DNA from: Typhlomys cinereus
Lineage: Eukaryota; Chordata; Mammalia; Rodentia; Platacanthomyidae
NCBI GenBank assembly: GCA_023101885.1
Contig: JALPQD010000004.1
Coordinates: 14,901,688 to 14,965,687 of the forward strand
Reading direction: 5' to 3'
DNA: 64,000 nt
Shown: in pieces, positions 11,181-23,436 of the stretch
Numbering within the stretch: the first letter of the stretch is position 1
Layout: each line of letters begins with the position of its first letter
Made by a program: the position numbers and the translations under genes
Notes under the pieces: model-generated
The model's database searches: none
Told to the model about the DNA's origin: nothing
Seen by the model: only the letters and a program-made list of their open reading frames with translations

Positions 11181-12436
11181 ATAATATCTTAAGATTAAAA
11201 GTGCTAATGAGTGTGAAAATACCTTATGAAACACAATTCCCTACAGAACTGAAGATATCAACATAATAAAACATTCTAGGAGCTGAATGTCATAAAATTT
11301 TGACATTTAATTTCTATAGCCACACTACCATTTCACTAGCTGACTTTAAGCAGCTTAAGAACATATCTTAAAGATTAACAATAATCATAAATGTATCATC
11401 AATACTGTATTCCTATATATGTTTAAATTTATGTTTATTTATCTGTGATATTTTATTTATGTAGTCACATGCTTTACTCAAAGTATTCCTGTTATACTGA
11501 AGGAGAAATGTCTCAGACAAATGAACACGAACTTAACATCTATAAGCATGCATGAGTGATACCCAGATTATTTTTAATGCTATGAAATATATTTTCTTTC
11601 TAACCGATAATTAATTTTAAAGAAATAAAAGAAGTTTGTCAGAATATAAGGACTCTGGCTTGAAAATTTACCTCTTTTAGATTCAGAGCTTAGTTCCTCA
11701 GTTTTCAACATTTATTCTTCATTCTTTCATTTTATTGTCTATGATATGGTGACAACAATGGTAACATAAATGTTTAAATTTCTTTCTATTCAGACTTATT
11801 TAATTACATATTTCACATAGTGTGTGGAAAAGTTCCAACATTTTATCATTTATATGTGTTTGCTTGAAGTTGGTCCTTTGAAATCTTCTTAAGTTTTCAA
11901 TGAAATACCAGTTCAGAAGCAAGCCACTATGGAAACAGTGCAAATATTTCAAAATACTAATCTAATTTTTCTACATAGATAATATCAAAACATATTATTT
12001 AAAATCCAGTTTACTATTTATATATAAACAAAATTTAATGGTCATTTTGGTATTAACACATTGTTGCAATTAACAACCGATCCAAAATTCTAGGAGAAAA
12101 AGAGTTTTTACACACCAGTTAATATCCTGGATTACATTCTCTTATATCATGGCAAGAGAGTCACCAACAGAAATTAAGGGAATTGACTACACCATATTCA
12201 AAGTCAAGAGCAGAGAAAAAACCATTACATGCTCAGGTAATTCTTTCCACATTTATTGACTTGCGCAGAGAATGGTCCCACCATTATGGGTTTAGGTCTT
12301 ACCACACAATTGTGCAGTCGAAACTTTCTCTTACAGGTTTACCTGAATTTTATAGACAATTCATCATAGGTATGCCCACACACACAGTTCCCAAGTGTTT
12401 GGTTGACATTTGAGATGAATCATTCTTGTAGTTATA
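11181..12436. other. No gene seen
   Basis: AT-rich, unique-looking DNA between an L1 and a SINE. An open frame at 12183-12413 has no recognisable family. Confidence 0.5.
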
Positions 12437-12449
12437 TATTTTACCTTTT

Positions 12450-12739
12450 TTAAATTTTTATTATTTATTCAACTGTGCGCATGTGCGTGTGGGTGTGTAT
12501 GTGTGTGTGTGTGTGTGTGTGTGTCTGTGTATGTGTAGAACCATGGACGAATTCGCGAACCACCATGGACCGCCTCCACCTCCTTCTGCCCGGGGATTCA
12601 CAGGCTCCGCCCTACCAGGACCAGAAGCGCAGGCCCCTCCCACTTCCACCTGGCGACTATACGTGGGATCTGGGATCCGAACTCAGGACCTTCCGCCTGC
12701 AAGGTGGAGGCTTAACCCCTGAGCTACCTCTCCAGCCCC
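12450..12739 (-). mobile_element. B2-type tRNA-derived SINE, young copy, minus strand, with TSD
   Basis: Reverse complement of the family: the head (…ctctccagcccc) is at the right and the A-rich, AATAAA tail at the left, with an alternating TG/GC run at about 12474-12535 and preserved CpGs. A perfect 13-bp TSD (tattttacctttt) lies at 12437-12449 and 12740-12752. Open frames that cross it and read as long Cys-Val repeats are artefacts of the TG run. Confidence 0.93.
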
Positions 12740-12752
12740 TATTTTACCTTTT

Positions 12753-13116
12753 ATATTAGATTTATTGACAAAAATGCTAAGTGATAATTATTTTATCAAA
12801 TGATTGATCCAACTTCTTCCTCCAGATAAGCTGCAGGTATCCTACAGCAACAGTTCCTATCATCCATTTCTAATACAATGACTGGTAAATGATGGAATCT
12901 CAATCGTTAAAGCTATTACTTTAAACACCTATTTCACCTATATTCTAAATCCAATTACAACATTTATCTAACATATTTAATTCTATGGCTTGATTTGATA
13001 TTGTAAGAATAATGAACAAAGGATTTAAAATAATCTAAGCAAATAAAATAAAATTAAATAAAAACAAAGTAATTATAAAATATTATAAATTATTTTAAAA
13101 TAAATTTTTAAAAAGT
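12753..13116. other. No gene seen
   Basis: AT-rich, ending in a run rich in 'aaataaa' motifs. Confidence 0.5.
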
Positions 13117-13177
13117 TGGGCTAGAGAGATAACTCAGGAGATAAGCCTTTGCCTCACAAGCAAAAGGAACTGAATTT
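13117..13177 (+). mobile_element. SINE head only (about 60 bp), interrupted by an L1 insertion
   Basis: Bases 13117-13170 match the first 55-60 bases of the B2-type SINE (gggctagagagataactcagg … gcctcacaagcaaaagg). The rest of the SINE is not found on either side of the L1 insertion that follows. Either it had already lost its body or it was inserted as a fragment. Confidence 0.7.
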
Positions 13178-13695
13178 ATTTATTTCTGCTCATACAAATG
13201 TAATAGGTACCCCAGTCCCCTCCCTCCCTTCACCCCTCCCTGCTCCCTCCTCCCTTTTCCCCTTCCTTTTATCCTTCCCTCCCTTTCTCCCAGTGCCCCC
13301 TTCCTCCATCCCTGGAGCATCCTTTAATGAGTATATCAAACTTTCCTCTGGGACCTCCTCTTTGATGAGGTGTAAGAACTCAGTGGCATTTCCTAGAACT
13401 CTTTCTTGTGTTCCCATTAAGTATAGGAATACTGTTGTGACTGTTAAATCCCTTGCTTCAAAGTCCATGCTAGACTTTGAGGGGTCAATGATATGTTGTT
13501 CATTGCACAGATCATGCAGAGTCCTATTATAATTGCTTCGGCCCTAACTTGTGGGGAGTATCTTGCACATCATGACTACTCCCATCCTTGTGCTCTTACA
13601 ATGTTACTCCCCCCTCTTCCACAAATTTCCCTGAGCTTCAGATAGGGAGAGATTAAGCAGGCCTGATTCCAGGTGGTTGATATAGGGTCTCTGAC
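13178..13695 (-). mobile_element. L1 3'UTR-only insertion, minus strand, with TSD
   Basis: The left end is the L1 3' terminus (…tttctgctcatacaaa on the plus strand), followed by the pyrimidine-rich complement of the polypurine tract at about 13210-13310. The right end stops at 'gggtctctgac', the reverse complement of a 3'UTR position also used as the start of the 39.6-kb insertion. A perfect 14-bp TSD (aaggaactgaattt) lies at 13164-13177 and 13696-13709. The target was the SINE head above. No coding capacity. Confidence 0.93.
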
Positions 13696-13709
13696 AAGGA
13701 ACTGAATTT

Positions 13710-14089
13710 TTTTACTAAATATTCTTTTAAATTTAACATAAGCTCCTCATAATTTAATTATTATTTCAGAATAAGCATCTAATCATAGGAAACCAAAACA
13801 AAGTTAAAATGAAGTGATATAATTATTTTCCTATTATCTGAATTCAGTGAATTTGGGGGAGATATTTCAAATGCATACTATCTTCATGAACTTTTTTTTC
13901 CAGGTAGAGTACTTAAAATCTCATTAATGGTTTAATTCTTATTCATTCCTTCAGTAGTCTACTGAAGTCTTCTGAAGCCTCATGGCTATTTTGCTTCAAG
14001 TACACGGGGGATCAATTGACTAATTTGCTTATTCAGCATCTCCATGCCTGTTTACACAGAATTGTTCATATCACAGAAACTTCTTAGTG
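13710..14089. other. No gene seen
   Basis: AT-rich DNA with no recognisable feature. Confidence 0.5.
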
Positions 14090-15140
14090 CTTGAAGGAAT
14101 GAGTTTTATACCAGTACTTTTTTATTTTTTTTCTATTTTTACAAGCATATTGAGTACTCATCCCTGCTTCCCTCACATTCCCTTCCCTCACATTTTCTCC
14201 TTTACCTTTATCAATTCCTCCCACTCTCTCTCACCCTCCTGCCTGTATGCTTCTATGGACCCAGGGTTCCCTCTGGCTTGTCTATTATTGTGGGAGTTCA
14301 GGCCTCTATGGCATACCAAATTGCCTCTATTCAGGCCAATCCACAGATAGAGGCATTTCCCTTTATTCCTCCTGCTTAGTCACCAAGTTTTCCACTGTAT
14401 GCTCTTATCTTTCTTGAATTCCTAAGTAGTCTATGGGAGCATGTTGGTATGACAGATATTATGCATGGCTGGGAAAGCAAGTCTTACTGCAGTAAGTTCC
14501 TAGATGCAACAGTCCTGCCTTGAATGAAATGTCTTGTCCAATAGTGACCCTTCCCATCTTTAGATTCTTACAATCTTACTTCTCCCTCTTCTGTGAGGTT
14601 CTCAAAGCTTTAGGATGGGATTAGGTTGGCCTGATACTGGCTGGCCTTCACAATGTTTGGGGACCTTTAAGACCTCTCTAACCAACATTTTATCAGGAAG
14701 TGTCACATTCCTGTTACTTCTCATGTAATTTTGTCACTGGGTTCTAAGTGGATCACTTCAAGGATTTTTTTTTCCTGTTTTCCTCTCTCCTTGCTGCTGT
14801 GCATAGGGACCACACATTCTGTACATTCTTGTTCCTTTATTTAAAAAAAACATTTTTTTATCATTAGCATAAAAGATTCCTTTGGGTTTACTTATCAAAG
14901 TCTTATGGTTTTTCTATAAATCCCTGTGTCCCTCCTATCTGCTGTCCCCTTATTCACTGCTATGTATGTTTCCCAATTATTCCCTCCCTCAACTTACCTG
15001 TCATGATATCCTAAGCCTCCCCTTTAAAAGGTTTTACCTAAAGGATTCCTTCCCACATTCCCACTGTTTGAATTGTTCTAATTTTCTGGCTCTTACAGTG
15101 ATTACAGTCCAAATACATTGACAAATATATCAGTTCTAAC

Positions 15141-18100
15141 ATCCACATATAATAGAGAACATGTGGTGCTTAACTTTCTGTGTCTGAGATAACTCACTCA
15201 ATATTAAAATTTCCAATTCCATCCATTTCCAGCAAATTTAATAATCTCATCTTCTCTAATAGCTGAATAATATTCCACTGTATATTTGTACCACATTTTC
15301 ATTATCCATTCCTCTATTGATGGGCATGTTAACTGAGACCACTTTTTTTGCTAATGAGAATAGAGCTGCAAGGAACACAGATGGACAAGGGTCTTTGCAA
15401 TTAGATGCAGAGTCTTTTGTAAATATTCCTAGGAATCATATAGCTGGGTCATATGGCGGCTCCATTTTTAACTTTTTGAGGGACTTCCACATTGATCTCC
15501 ATAAAGACTATACTATTTATACCCCATCAGTAGTGAATAAGTGTCCTTTTTTCTTCACATCCTTGCCAGCATTTTGTTGTTTGTTTTTGATCTCAGCCAT
15601 TCTAACTGGGGTAAGATGGTATTAGGATTTATCTGATAATCATGGAAGTTGAGCATCTTTTAAGGTATTTGATATTTCATTTTCTTTTTGAGTGAAGTGC
15701 CTGCCTAGTTCGTGGGACCATCTTTTTAATTGAAATGTTTGCTGTCATGGTGTTTAGTTTTTTGAACTCTTTGTATACTCTGAGATTAATCCTTTGTCAG
15801 ATTCTTAGCTAGCAAAGATTTTTCTCCCATTCTGTAAGTTGTCTCTAGCACAATTAACAGTTGCAGAACAGAAGCTTTTAATTTCATGAAGTCCCATTTA
15901 GTGATTATTGGTCTTAGTTCCTGAGTATTTGTTGTTCTGTATATAAAATCTTCTTACTCTTTTATCTAATAATTTTAGAGTTTTGGATTTAATATCAAGG
16001 CCTCTGGTCCATTTGTAGTTGACTTTTGTGTAAGGAGAGAGACAACAGTCAATTTTTATTCTTCTACATGTAGATGTTCAGTTTTTCCAACAACACTTGT
16101 TGAAGATTCTGTCTTTTGCCCAGAGCATATTTTTGGCACCTTTGCAAAAAATTAATGGTTGTATGTGTGGGAGTTTATATTTGCTTCCCACGTTCTGATA
16201 CATTGGTTGATGTACATATTTTGTGCCAGTAATAAACTTTTTTTATTACTATAGTTCTGTAGTATCCTTTGAAATCTGGTATAGTGATACATTAGCTCTC
16301 TCCTTATTGCCAAAAATTGTTTTGGCTAATCGTGGTTCTTTGTTCTTCCATATAAATTTTGAGATTTTTTTCCAGTTCTGTGAAGAATTGCATTGAGATT
16401 GGAATTCCATTGATCCTACTGATCCATGAGCAAGGAATATCTTTCTTTCCATGTTCTAGTATCCCGTTTAATTTCTTTCAGCAGTGTTTTGCAGCTTACA
16501 TTATACAGGTCTTTTATTTCCTTGGTTGAATTTATTGCAAAGTATTTTCTTTTCTTTTTAGCTGTGGTGAATAGGCTTGATTCTCTCATTTCTTTCTCAG
16601 CTTGTTTGTCTCTTTACTTCTTCTTTACATATCTGTGTTCTTTTTATTTCCTTCTCTTTCCTTATTGTTCTATCTTGGACTTCAGACACAATATTGAACA
16701 GTAGTTGTGACAATGGACATCCTTGTTTCATTTCTGATCTAAATTCAAATGCTTCAAGTTTTCATTTAGGATGATGATTGATTTAGGCTTTTCATATAAA
16801 GCCTTTGTCAAATTGAGATAGGGCCCCTCCATTCCTGTTTTCTCCAAAAATTCTATCATGAAGGGATGTTGGATCTTGTTAAAGGTCTTTTCTGCATTGA
16901 TTGAGAGGATCTTTGGTTTTTCGTTTTGTGTCTGTTAATGTGATGAATCACTTCATTGATTTACATATATTAATCCATCCTTGCATTCCTGGTGATTCCT
17001 GACTTGATCATTATGTATTTTTTGGATATATTTTTAATTTAATTTTCTAGTATTTTATTGAAGATTTTTGCATTTATGTTCATTAGTGATATTGGCCTAA
17101 TTCTCTTTTTTGGATATGCCTTTATTTGGCTTCTAGAGCATTTGAGAATTAGAGTAATATTGGCTTCATAGAGTTTGGAAATATTCCTTCTTTTTCTTTT
17201 ATGGAATAAATTAAGGGGTAGTGTTATTAGTTTTCAGAATACCTGGTACAATTCTGCACTGAATCCTCTTTGTCCTGGGCTTTTTTTGTTTTTGGTTTTG
17301 TGTATGTGTTTTTTTTTTTTTTTTTAAGATTTGTAATTACTATTGCAATTTCATCTCTTGTTATTGGCCTGTTTAATGCATCTGTTTCATCTTGAGTCAA
17401 TTTTGTTAGATTGTATATGGTTAGGAATTGATTCATTTCCTGTAAATTGTCTAATTTAAGAGAATATAAATATTTGAACTATGCCATTATGATTCTCTTG
17501 ATTTCTCCAATATCTATTGCAATTTTCCCTTTCATTTCTGATTTTGTGGATTTGAGTGTTCTCTCTTCTTTTTGTTACTGAAGCTAAGCATTGTCAATCT
17601 TGTTTATCTTTTCAAAAAACAGCTCTTTGTTTCATTCTTTTTCAGATCCGATTAATTGATTTCTACTCCTATCTTAGATATTTCTTCACATTTGCTACTT
17701 TCAGGATTGGTTTGCTCCTTTTTTCTAAGGTTTTCCTGTGTAACAGTAAGCCATTTACCTGGGATATTTCCTTTTTTGTGATGTAGGCATGAAGTGCTGT
17801 CAACTTTCCTCTTAGAACTGCTTTCAATGTGTCCCATAAATTTTGGTAGGTTTTATCTCCATTTCATTGGCTTCAAGGAAGATTTCAATTTACTATCTTA
17901 TTTTATTTTTGACTCATTCCTCACTCAAAAATGTATTATTTAGCTTCCATGAGTTTGTGTGGTTTCTATTTTTTCCTTCGTTGTTGAAATCTACCTTTAT
18001 TCCATGATAGTCAGATGGAATTCAGTGAATGATTTCAATTTTTAAGTATATATGTATTGCAAGATGACTATCAGATTGCAAGGTTCTTGTGTTGAAATCG

Positions 18101-18890
18101 AATATTTAAAGGAGAACTTGGCATAAAGGATGAAGGTAGAGTTTATTGGAGGAGAGAAAGAGCAAAGCTCATGAACTCCAGATGTGGAACACATGAGGGG
18201 TTAGGGCACCCAGACATCAAGTCCATGAGGGGAAAGAAACTAGAAATGGACACACGGACTCCACATGTGCCAGAAGATGCAAATACCAAAGATAGTGGCC
18301 AATGCACCTAATATTTATTCCTTTCTATAAGCTCAGGAAAATGGCTTTTCCTCATTGATTAGCTCACAATGGGGCCCAACCCACCTGATCTTGTGGCCAC
18401 TTCTAGGTGGTTCTGTTTCTGTAAAGGACAGTTAATCTCCCTATGCTTTCATCAGCAAATGGTTGGGAGAAGGTGTGTTCCTTAAGAGTAATCTCTGCAG
18501 TAGGGTATGACCTTCCAAGACCTTCAGAGACTATCCCAGCCTAAACCTGCCTTATATGGAGGTTTGATTTGTGTCTTAGCATATAGTCTATTTAGGAAAA
18601 TGTCCTATGAACTGCTGAATAGAATGTGCATTCTTAATGTTTGGATGAAATATTCTGTAGAGTAAGGCACTATCCCTTTACCTTGAGAAAGTGTTTATGT
18701 TCCAAGGTGAAGTATGTTTCTTGGAGGAGAGACTTGATGGATCATGATGTTTGATCCAAGTTGTAAGCCTGTGTCTCTTGAGTGAGGGTTGAGACCATTG
18801 ACATTTAAAGTTATAATTGAAAGTTGTATAATTGTGTCTGACATTTAGTTTTTCTTTGGTATTTGTGATTTTTAGTCCCTCATTCAGCTT
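15141..18890 (-). pseudogene. Old L1 ORF2 pseudogene (endonuclease/reverse transcriptase)
   Basis: Short minus-strand frames with L1 ORF2 similarity survive, for example 17436-17227 (LTQDETDALNRPITRDEIAI, the region just before the reverse-transcriptase fingers). The [10 protein letters not shown] region survives only as a degraded match near 16680-16740. The stretch that should carry the FADD catalytic motif, about 16570-16670, lacks it and appears shortened. Together with the LTR insertion and multiple stops, the enzyme is dead. Confidence 0.8.
18053..18552 (-). mobile_element. Probable solo LTR of an endogenous retrovirus inserted in the old L1
   Basis: About 500 bp that interrupts L1 ORF2: L1 sequence resumes on each side (…gatttcaatttt at the left; gatttgtgtcttagcatatagtc at the right). 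On the minus strand it has an AATAAA signal (complement at 18142-18147) followed by a 3' part ending in CA, as LTRs do. The opposite end begins AG rather than the usual TG. Possible 4-bp target duplication 'tata' at 18049-18052 and 18553-18556, but the flank is TA-rich so this is weak. No viral gene sequence is present. Family not identified. Confidence 0.65.
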
Positions 18891-18901
18891 TTTTACTATT
18901 A

Positions 18902-19700
18902 TTAATTCCCTTTAACTTCTTTTATGTGTTTATCCTTCTCTTCCATCTTGTGCATTTCTTCCAGTATTCTCTTTAGCCCTGAATTAGTGGCCATATAGTC
19001 CTTTAGTTTGGTTTTGTCATGGAATACTTTTCTTTCTCCATCTATTATGATTAACAGTTTTGCTGGATTTAATAATCTGGGTTGGCATTTGTGTTCATTA
19101 GAACTTATCTTGTATCTCTCCAACCCTTCTAGTTTTTCCCATTTGTATTGAGAAGTCAGTTGTTATTGGATGAGTTTACTTCTATATGTTATTTATTCCT
19201 TTTGTCTTGCAGCTTTTAAGATGTTGTCTTTAATGTGTGTATTTGGTATAGGGCCTACCATAAGCCCTTTTATTTGTTCTGAGTGTTTGGTATTTTGTAT
19301 ACTTTTTGACTGAGGATGGCTCTTCCTTTATTAAAGTCAGGGTTATTTTCCTCTATTATCTCCTTGATTATACATGGTAAATCTTTCTCTTGTGTCTGTT
19401 TCTGGGATACATGTGATCTATATGTTTGGGCTCTTGATGGTGTCCCAGAGTTCCTGTATGTTCTATTCAAGTATGTTTTTCAGCTTGTCAGTTTCTTTCA
19501 TTGGCTTGTGAGCTTCTTCTAACTTACCTTCCAGTTCAGGGACTCTGTCTTCTATGTGATCAGTTTTATTTTTGAGACCCTCTCTTGATTTTTTCAGACT
19601 CTCTATTTTCATTCTATTTGTGTCTTTTTTGTTTGTGTTTTCTTGGATTTCTTTCTTTAGTTTTTTGTGTTCCTAAAAAGTGCTTAGGCATTTATCTATA
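18902..19700 (-). pseudogene. Old L1 ORF1 pseudogene
   Basis: Minus-strand frame 19123-18902 shows the C-terminal RNA-binding domain (NEHKCQPRLLNPAKLLIIID, then the FHDKTKLKDYMATNSGLKRIL region). Frame 19470-19270 carries the preceding RRM-like region in degraded form (RNSGTPSRAQTYRS…). The N-terminal coiled coil is eroded, with a terminal run into a CA repeat. ORF1 protein is the L1 RNA chaperone; this copy is broken by stops and frameshifts. Confidence 0.8.
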
Positions 19701-19715
19701 TTCTCTCAGAGCTGT

Positions 19716-21324
19716 TTGAACATACACCACACATACACACACACATACACACGCACACACACACACACCTCTTAGACATTTATACTTTTATAACATATAT
19801 GCACTGATATGTCTTGAAGTTTCCATATTTATAACTCATTTTTCAAACTTTTAGTCAAAGCCTATACTGTCTGATACTCCCCCCATCCTGATAACAGTAG
19901 AATTTATCGTCCTCTTCTCGACAACCATAGTGTCAACATTTGCAATTCTTTCTTACATAAAAAATCATTGTCTTTATTATTGTTCTCTTGGATACCTTAC
20001 AATGGGCTATCCTGTTTGGAGTCTGAAGCCTTGTATTCAGTGATTTTTGAGTTGACATGTTTTCTTGTATTCTTTTTTTTTCTGAGATGTTGTCATTTTA
20101 AGATGGGTAGATGTTGATTGTAGTTTTATTTGAAGTCACTCCTTTCAACACTTAGGTGATTTTAATAGTGTCTACATATTTTGTGTGTGTTAGGTAATAA
20201 GCATTCACATGCCAAAAAGAAAAAAAGTGATTCTAAGTGATTCTATTTTTCTCTGGCTGTAGAATCATATTGATGTTTCTCATATGGGTCTTCTGAAGTG
20301 ATTATTATTAAGTCTTTCAGGAGCTTTTCTATATATATGCTTGAAGGTTGACACTGTATGAAATTGTCCACTTTGACTTATTTCCTGTATGTGTGCAATT
20401 AAATGGGGGTAGGGGAGAAAGGGTACTGGCATTCAGGCAACCAGAAGCAGGATTTCAGGAGAAAGAAGTCTCTTACCCAAAGCCAGGCCTATAAGCAGGC
20501 CCACAGGCAGGCCCGCTCAGGGATCTGTGCCCATATTAGTACATTTTTAACTTGTGATATTTTTTTTGACCAGATAGTCTTTTCTGCAAAAATAGCTGCT
20601 TTTGGAAGCTTTTCATTTTTTTTTTTATCTAACTCAATCCTTGATAATAGAATTATTTTTTCTATAACCTTTGTTTTTATAGCTTTTCCCAAGAAAAATG
20701 GGAGAAAAGAAAACTACAGGCTTTAAACTTTGTGTCGGTTATTAAACTATAATTTCCATGTCTCAAAGTCATTCTTCTCTCCTTTGTCATGATGCTTTAT
20801 GACCCAGCTCTGCACTGATAATTTTCTTTGAAACACATGACATCCTATCTTGTCTTTCTATTAAATACTAGACACATAATTAGGAAAGAATGGAAGAAGA
20901 CCCTTGCTTTCCCCATCATGATCTTCTTCTATTATGGTCCTCAACAGCAGAATTTTCCCCCCAAAAGCAGTGTTATTTTAGCTCTTTTAAGCAATTCAGT
21001 CCAACTTTATTGCTTTCATTCCTCTGGGATCTAACATCTCAGAGTTTGTAGGTATTTTCTTGTAAGTTTTGGATTCACCAAAAACAGCTGGTCAATGGCT
21101 TCTTTTTGATTTTGATGAAAGGTAAAATGGGAATTTTCTTCATAGTCTATCCCATAGGTTTTCTAAACTTTTCTTTTGTTTCCACAGCCACAAAGTTTGT
21201 AGTTGCTTCTCTAGAAGTTTGATTTCTATTTGCTTTCTCTGATCTAGTACCTATTTTTAAAAAATTAAGTTCCTTGTTTAATCAGCTAACATAACTTCTA
21301 TGTTTCCAAGAGCTTGAAATAATG
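19716..21324. other. No gene seen; imperfect CA repeat at about 19725-19767
   Basis: After the CA tract the DNA is AT-rich. A somewhat GC-richer patch lies at 20400-20530 (duplicated 'caggcccacaggcaggccc'-type words) and could be old L1 5'UTR. A 107-codon frame at 20403-20726 has no recognisable family and is not supported. Confidence 0.45.
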
Positions 21325-21735
21325 CACTGTTGCAGTCAGCCTATCTTGTTGCTGATAAAATCACAACCAGTGGCTTATAAGGGAACAAAAGGCTTATAAT
21401 CTGTTATAATAGTTTGGCTACAGTTCCTTTTCCAGCTTCGCAGGAGAACATAAACCAATACCAAGCACTGAGGGAACTAGCCATATAATCCTTACCTGCA
21501 AGACCAGCATGTCTGACCGAATAAGCAGAAGGATGTCAACTTTCTCAAACAGTTTCTTCCATTTATTCACCTGCCTAAGAAATATTCTCTCCAACCATGG
21601 GCTGAGTCTTCTCCTTCAGATAGGCAATCACATGAATGTTTTCTCTGTGCCTAACTAAATTACTAATCTTTACAAATGGGATCATGCTAAAATCCTCTAA
21701 CATTAAGTTAACGCCAGGATCTACCTGTGACAGGA
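21325..21735 (-). mobile_element. URR1-like dispersed repeat, copy 3 (reverse orientation)
   Basis: Same landmarks as the 5028-5460 copy: 'ttgttgctgataaaa', 'gggaactagcca', 'agaaggatgtcaact', 'ccaaccatgggctga', 'attactaatctttacaaatggg' and an eroded right end. It is among the most diverged of the five copies. Confidence 0.55.
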
Positions 21736-21773
21736 ACCATTCCATGCATGCCAATTCTTGTTCTAAAGAAGAA

Positions 21774-22830
21774 GAACTAGTACCAAACCCACTTAGAGAC
21801 ACACTCAAAGATAAATCTCTATAACACCTACAGCAATTGCAAAGATTATAAACAGGAGGTAAGGGGAAAGAGGGGCCCAACAGAAACAAGGAGAGATGGG
21901 ACCATGTTACAGCAGAGAAAAGAGGCTAACATCAAGGACTGCAAGTAAGTAATGAGACATCTGGTTAAGTTCACAGACTTTCTTTCCTGATCACTTGCAA
22001 CTGATGGGGTATGATCTCACCAGAAGGGGAGGGCATATAGGCTGGTAGATAGAAAGTAACCATTTTGCAAATGGGTGACTGACCTCTGCTCACTGAGGTC
22101 TCCTACTTTTAGTCTATCTACCTTTGAATATACTCTTATAATAAGACTATTTTAACAGCTTTTTATCTCTGGCCAGGTGGTGACATTCAAGCCAAGGGCA
22201 TTGCAGGAGCAGCAAAATTGAAAAAAAAATCAACAAACCATAATTCAGAACATCAGAGACTCTATATCGACCACCTGGAACCAGGCTAGCATAATCTCTC
22301 CCCATCCTGAAGCCCAGGGAAATTTGCGGAAGAGGGGGCGGTAAGATTGTAAGAGCACAAGGATGGGAGAAGTAATGATATGCAAGATACTCCACACAAG
22401 TTAGGGCAAAAACAATCATAATAGGACTTTGCATGACCTATGCAATGACCAACACATTATTGACCCCTCAAAGTCTAGCATGGACTAAAGGCACTAGGAT
22501 CCTTAGAAGCTAGGGATTAACAGCCACAATAGAGTTCTTATACTTATGGGGTACACATGAAAGAGTTCTAGAAAATGCCACTGAGTCCTTATACCTCATC
22601 AGAGTGGAGGGCCCAGAGGAAAGCTTGACACACACATTAAAGGATGCTCCAGGGATAGGGGGAGGAGGCACTTGGAGATAGGGAGGGAGGGGGGAAAGGA
22701 AGGGGAAAAGGGGGGAGAAAGGTAGGGGGTCCAGGGAGGGGTGAAGGGAGGAAGGGGACCGGTGTACCTATTAAGTTTGTATAAGCAGAAATAAATAAAT
22801 AAATAAATAAATCATTAAAAAAAGAAAATT
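21774..22830 (+). mobile_element. L1 3'UTR insertion, plus strand
   Basis: Begins at the ORF2 stop region ('ctagtaccaaaccc', equivalent to 10131 in the plus-strand L1) and continues through the full 3'UTR, including the G-rich polypurine tract at about 22660-22760, to an AAAT-repeat A-tail at about 22790-22827. The 5' truncation therefore falls almost exactly at the ORF2/3'UTR boundary. No clear TSD. The recorded reading frames in it are not coding. Confidence 0.88.
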
Positions 22831-23405
22831 CTCTCAAAAACTAATCACCTTAAGATATTTCTGAAAAATGAAAATTCATCATACAAAAAAAATCACGTGA
22901 TGAGAACTTTCTATACAATGTTCAACGTAGGAGGGCTGCTGTCTTAGATAATTTAGATGTCTGATGATATGTGTAGTTGTAGGAGTGGGACAGGGGTGAG
23001 AGGTTAAAATCTTTGGAACTGTAAGCGAACAATATTCATATGGTACAATAGCCAAGTAGTAATTTTTAAACTGAAGTAATTCTTATGGTGAAAAAGTAGT
23101 AGGAGTAGTGTTAAGAGATGAATTCATTCTGTCAGAAAAAGAAAAGCATGAACTCTCTGCTTACAAGACGATGAAAAGAAAGACATTTAAGTGTTCAGTA
23201 GGATGCTGTTGAAAAATGCATTTGTAAACAACATAGTTTCACTAAATCAGATGCTTTATCTTAATTTCAAGACAAAATATGACAAAAATGGCTGATAAGA
23301 AGATTTTGATGGTTAATGAAGTGTTTCTGCTCATTTTTAGTACTTTTGTTAAAATATAACTTACATAAGACTATATTCTAATTTTAACTGACTGTTCAAT
23401 AAAAA

Positions 23406-23436
<31 letters not shown>

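Larger units (their letters stand above)
14090..19715 (-). mobile_element. Old, near full-length L1, minus strand, interrupted by an LTR
   Basis: In minus-strand order: ORF1 remains (about 19700-18902), ORF2 remains (about 18890-15141, split by the LTR at 18053-18552) and an older type of 3'UTR (about 15140-14090) with no polypurine match to the young family. Landmarks such as the complement of 'RRxxxDLxxAYLLDxxxxYY'-type degraded frames, 'cattgatgggcat', and 'ttgcattcctggtgat' are typical of mammalian L1. Every frame is broken by many stops and indels. The 5' end runs into a CA-rich tract at about 19725-19767. Bases 20400-20530 may be remains of its 5'UTR, but I cannot show this. Confidence 0.85.
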
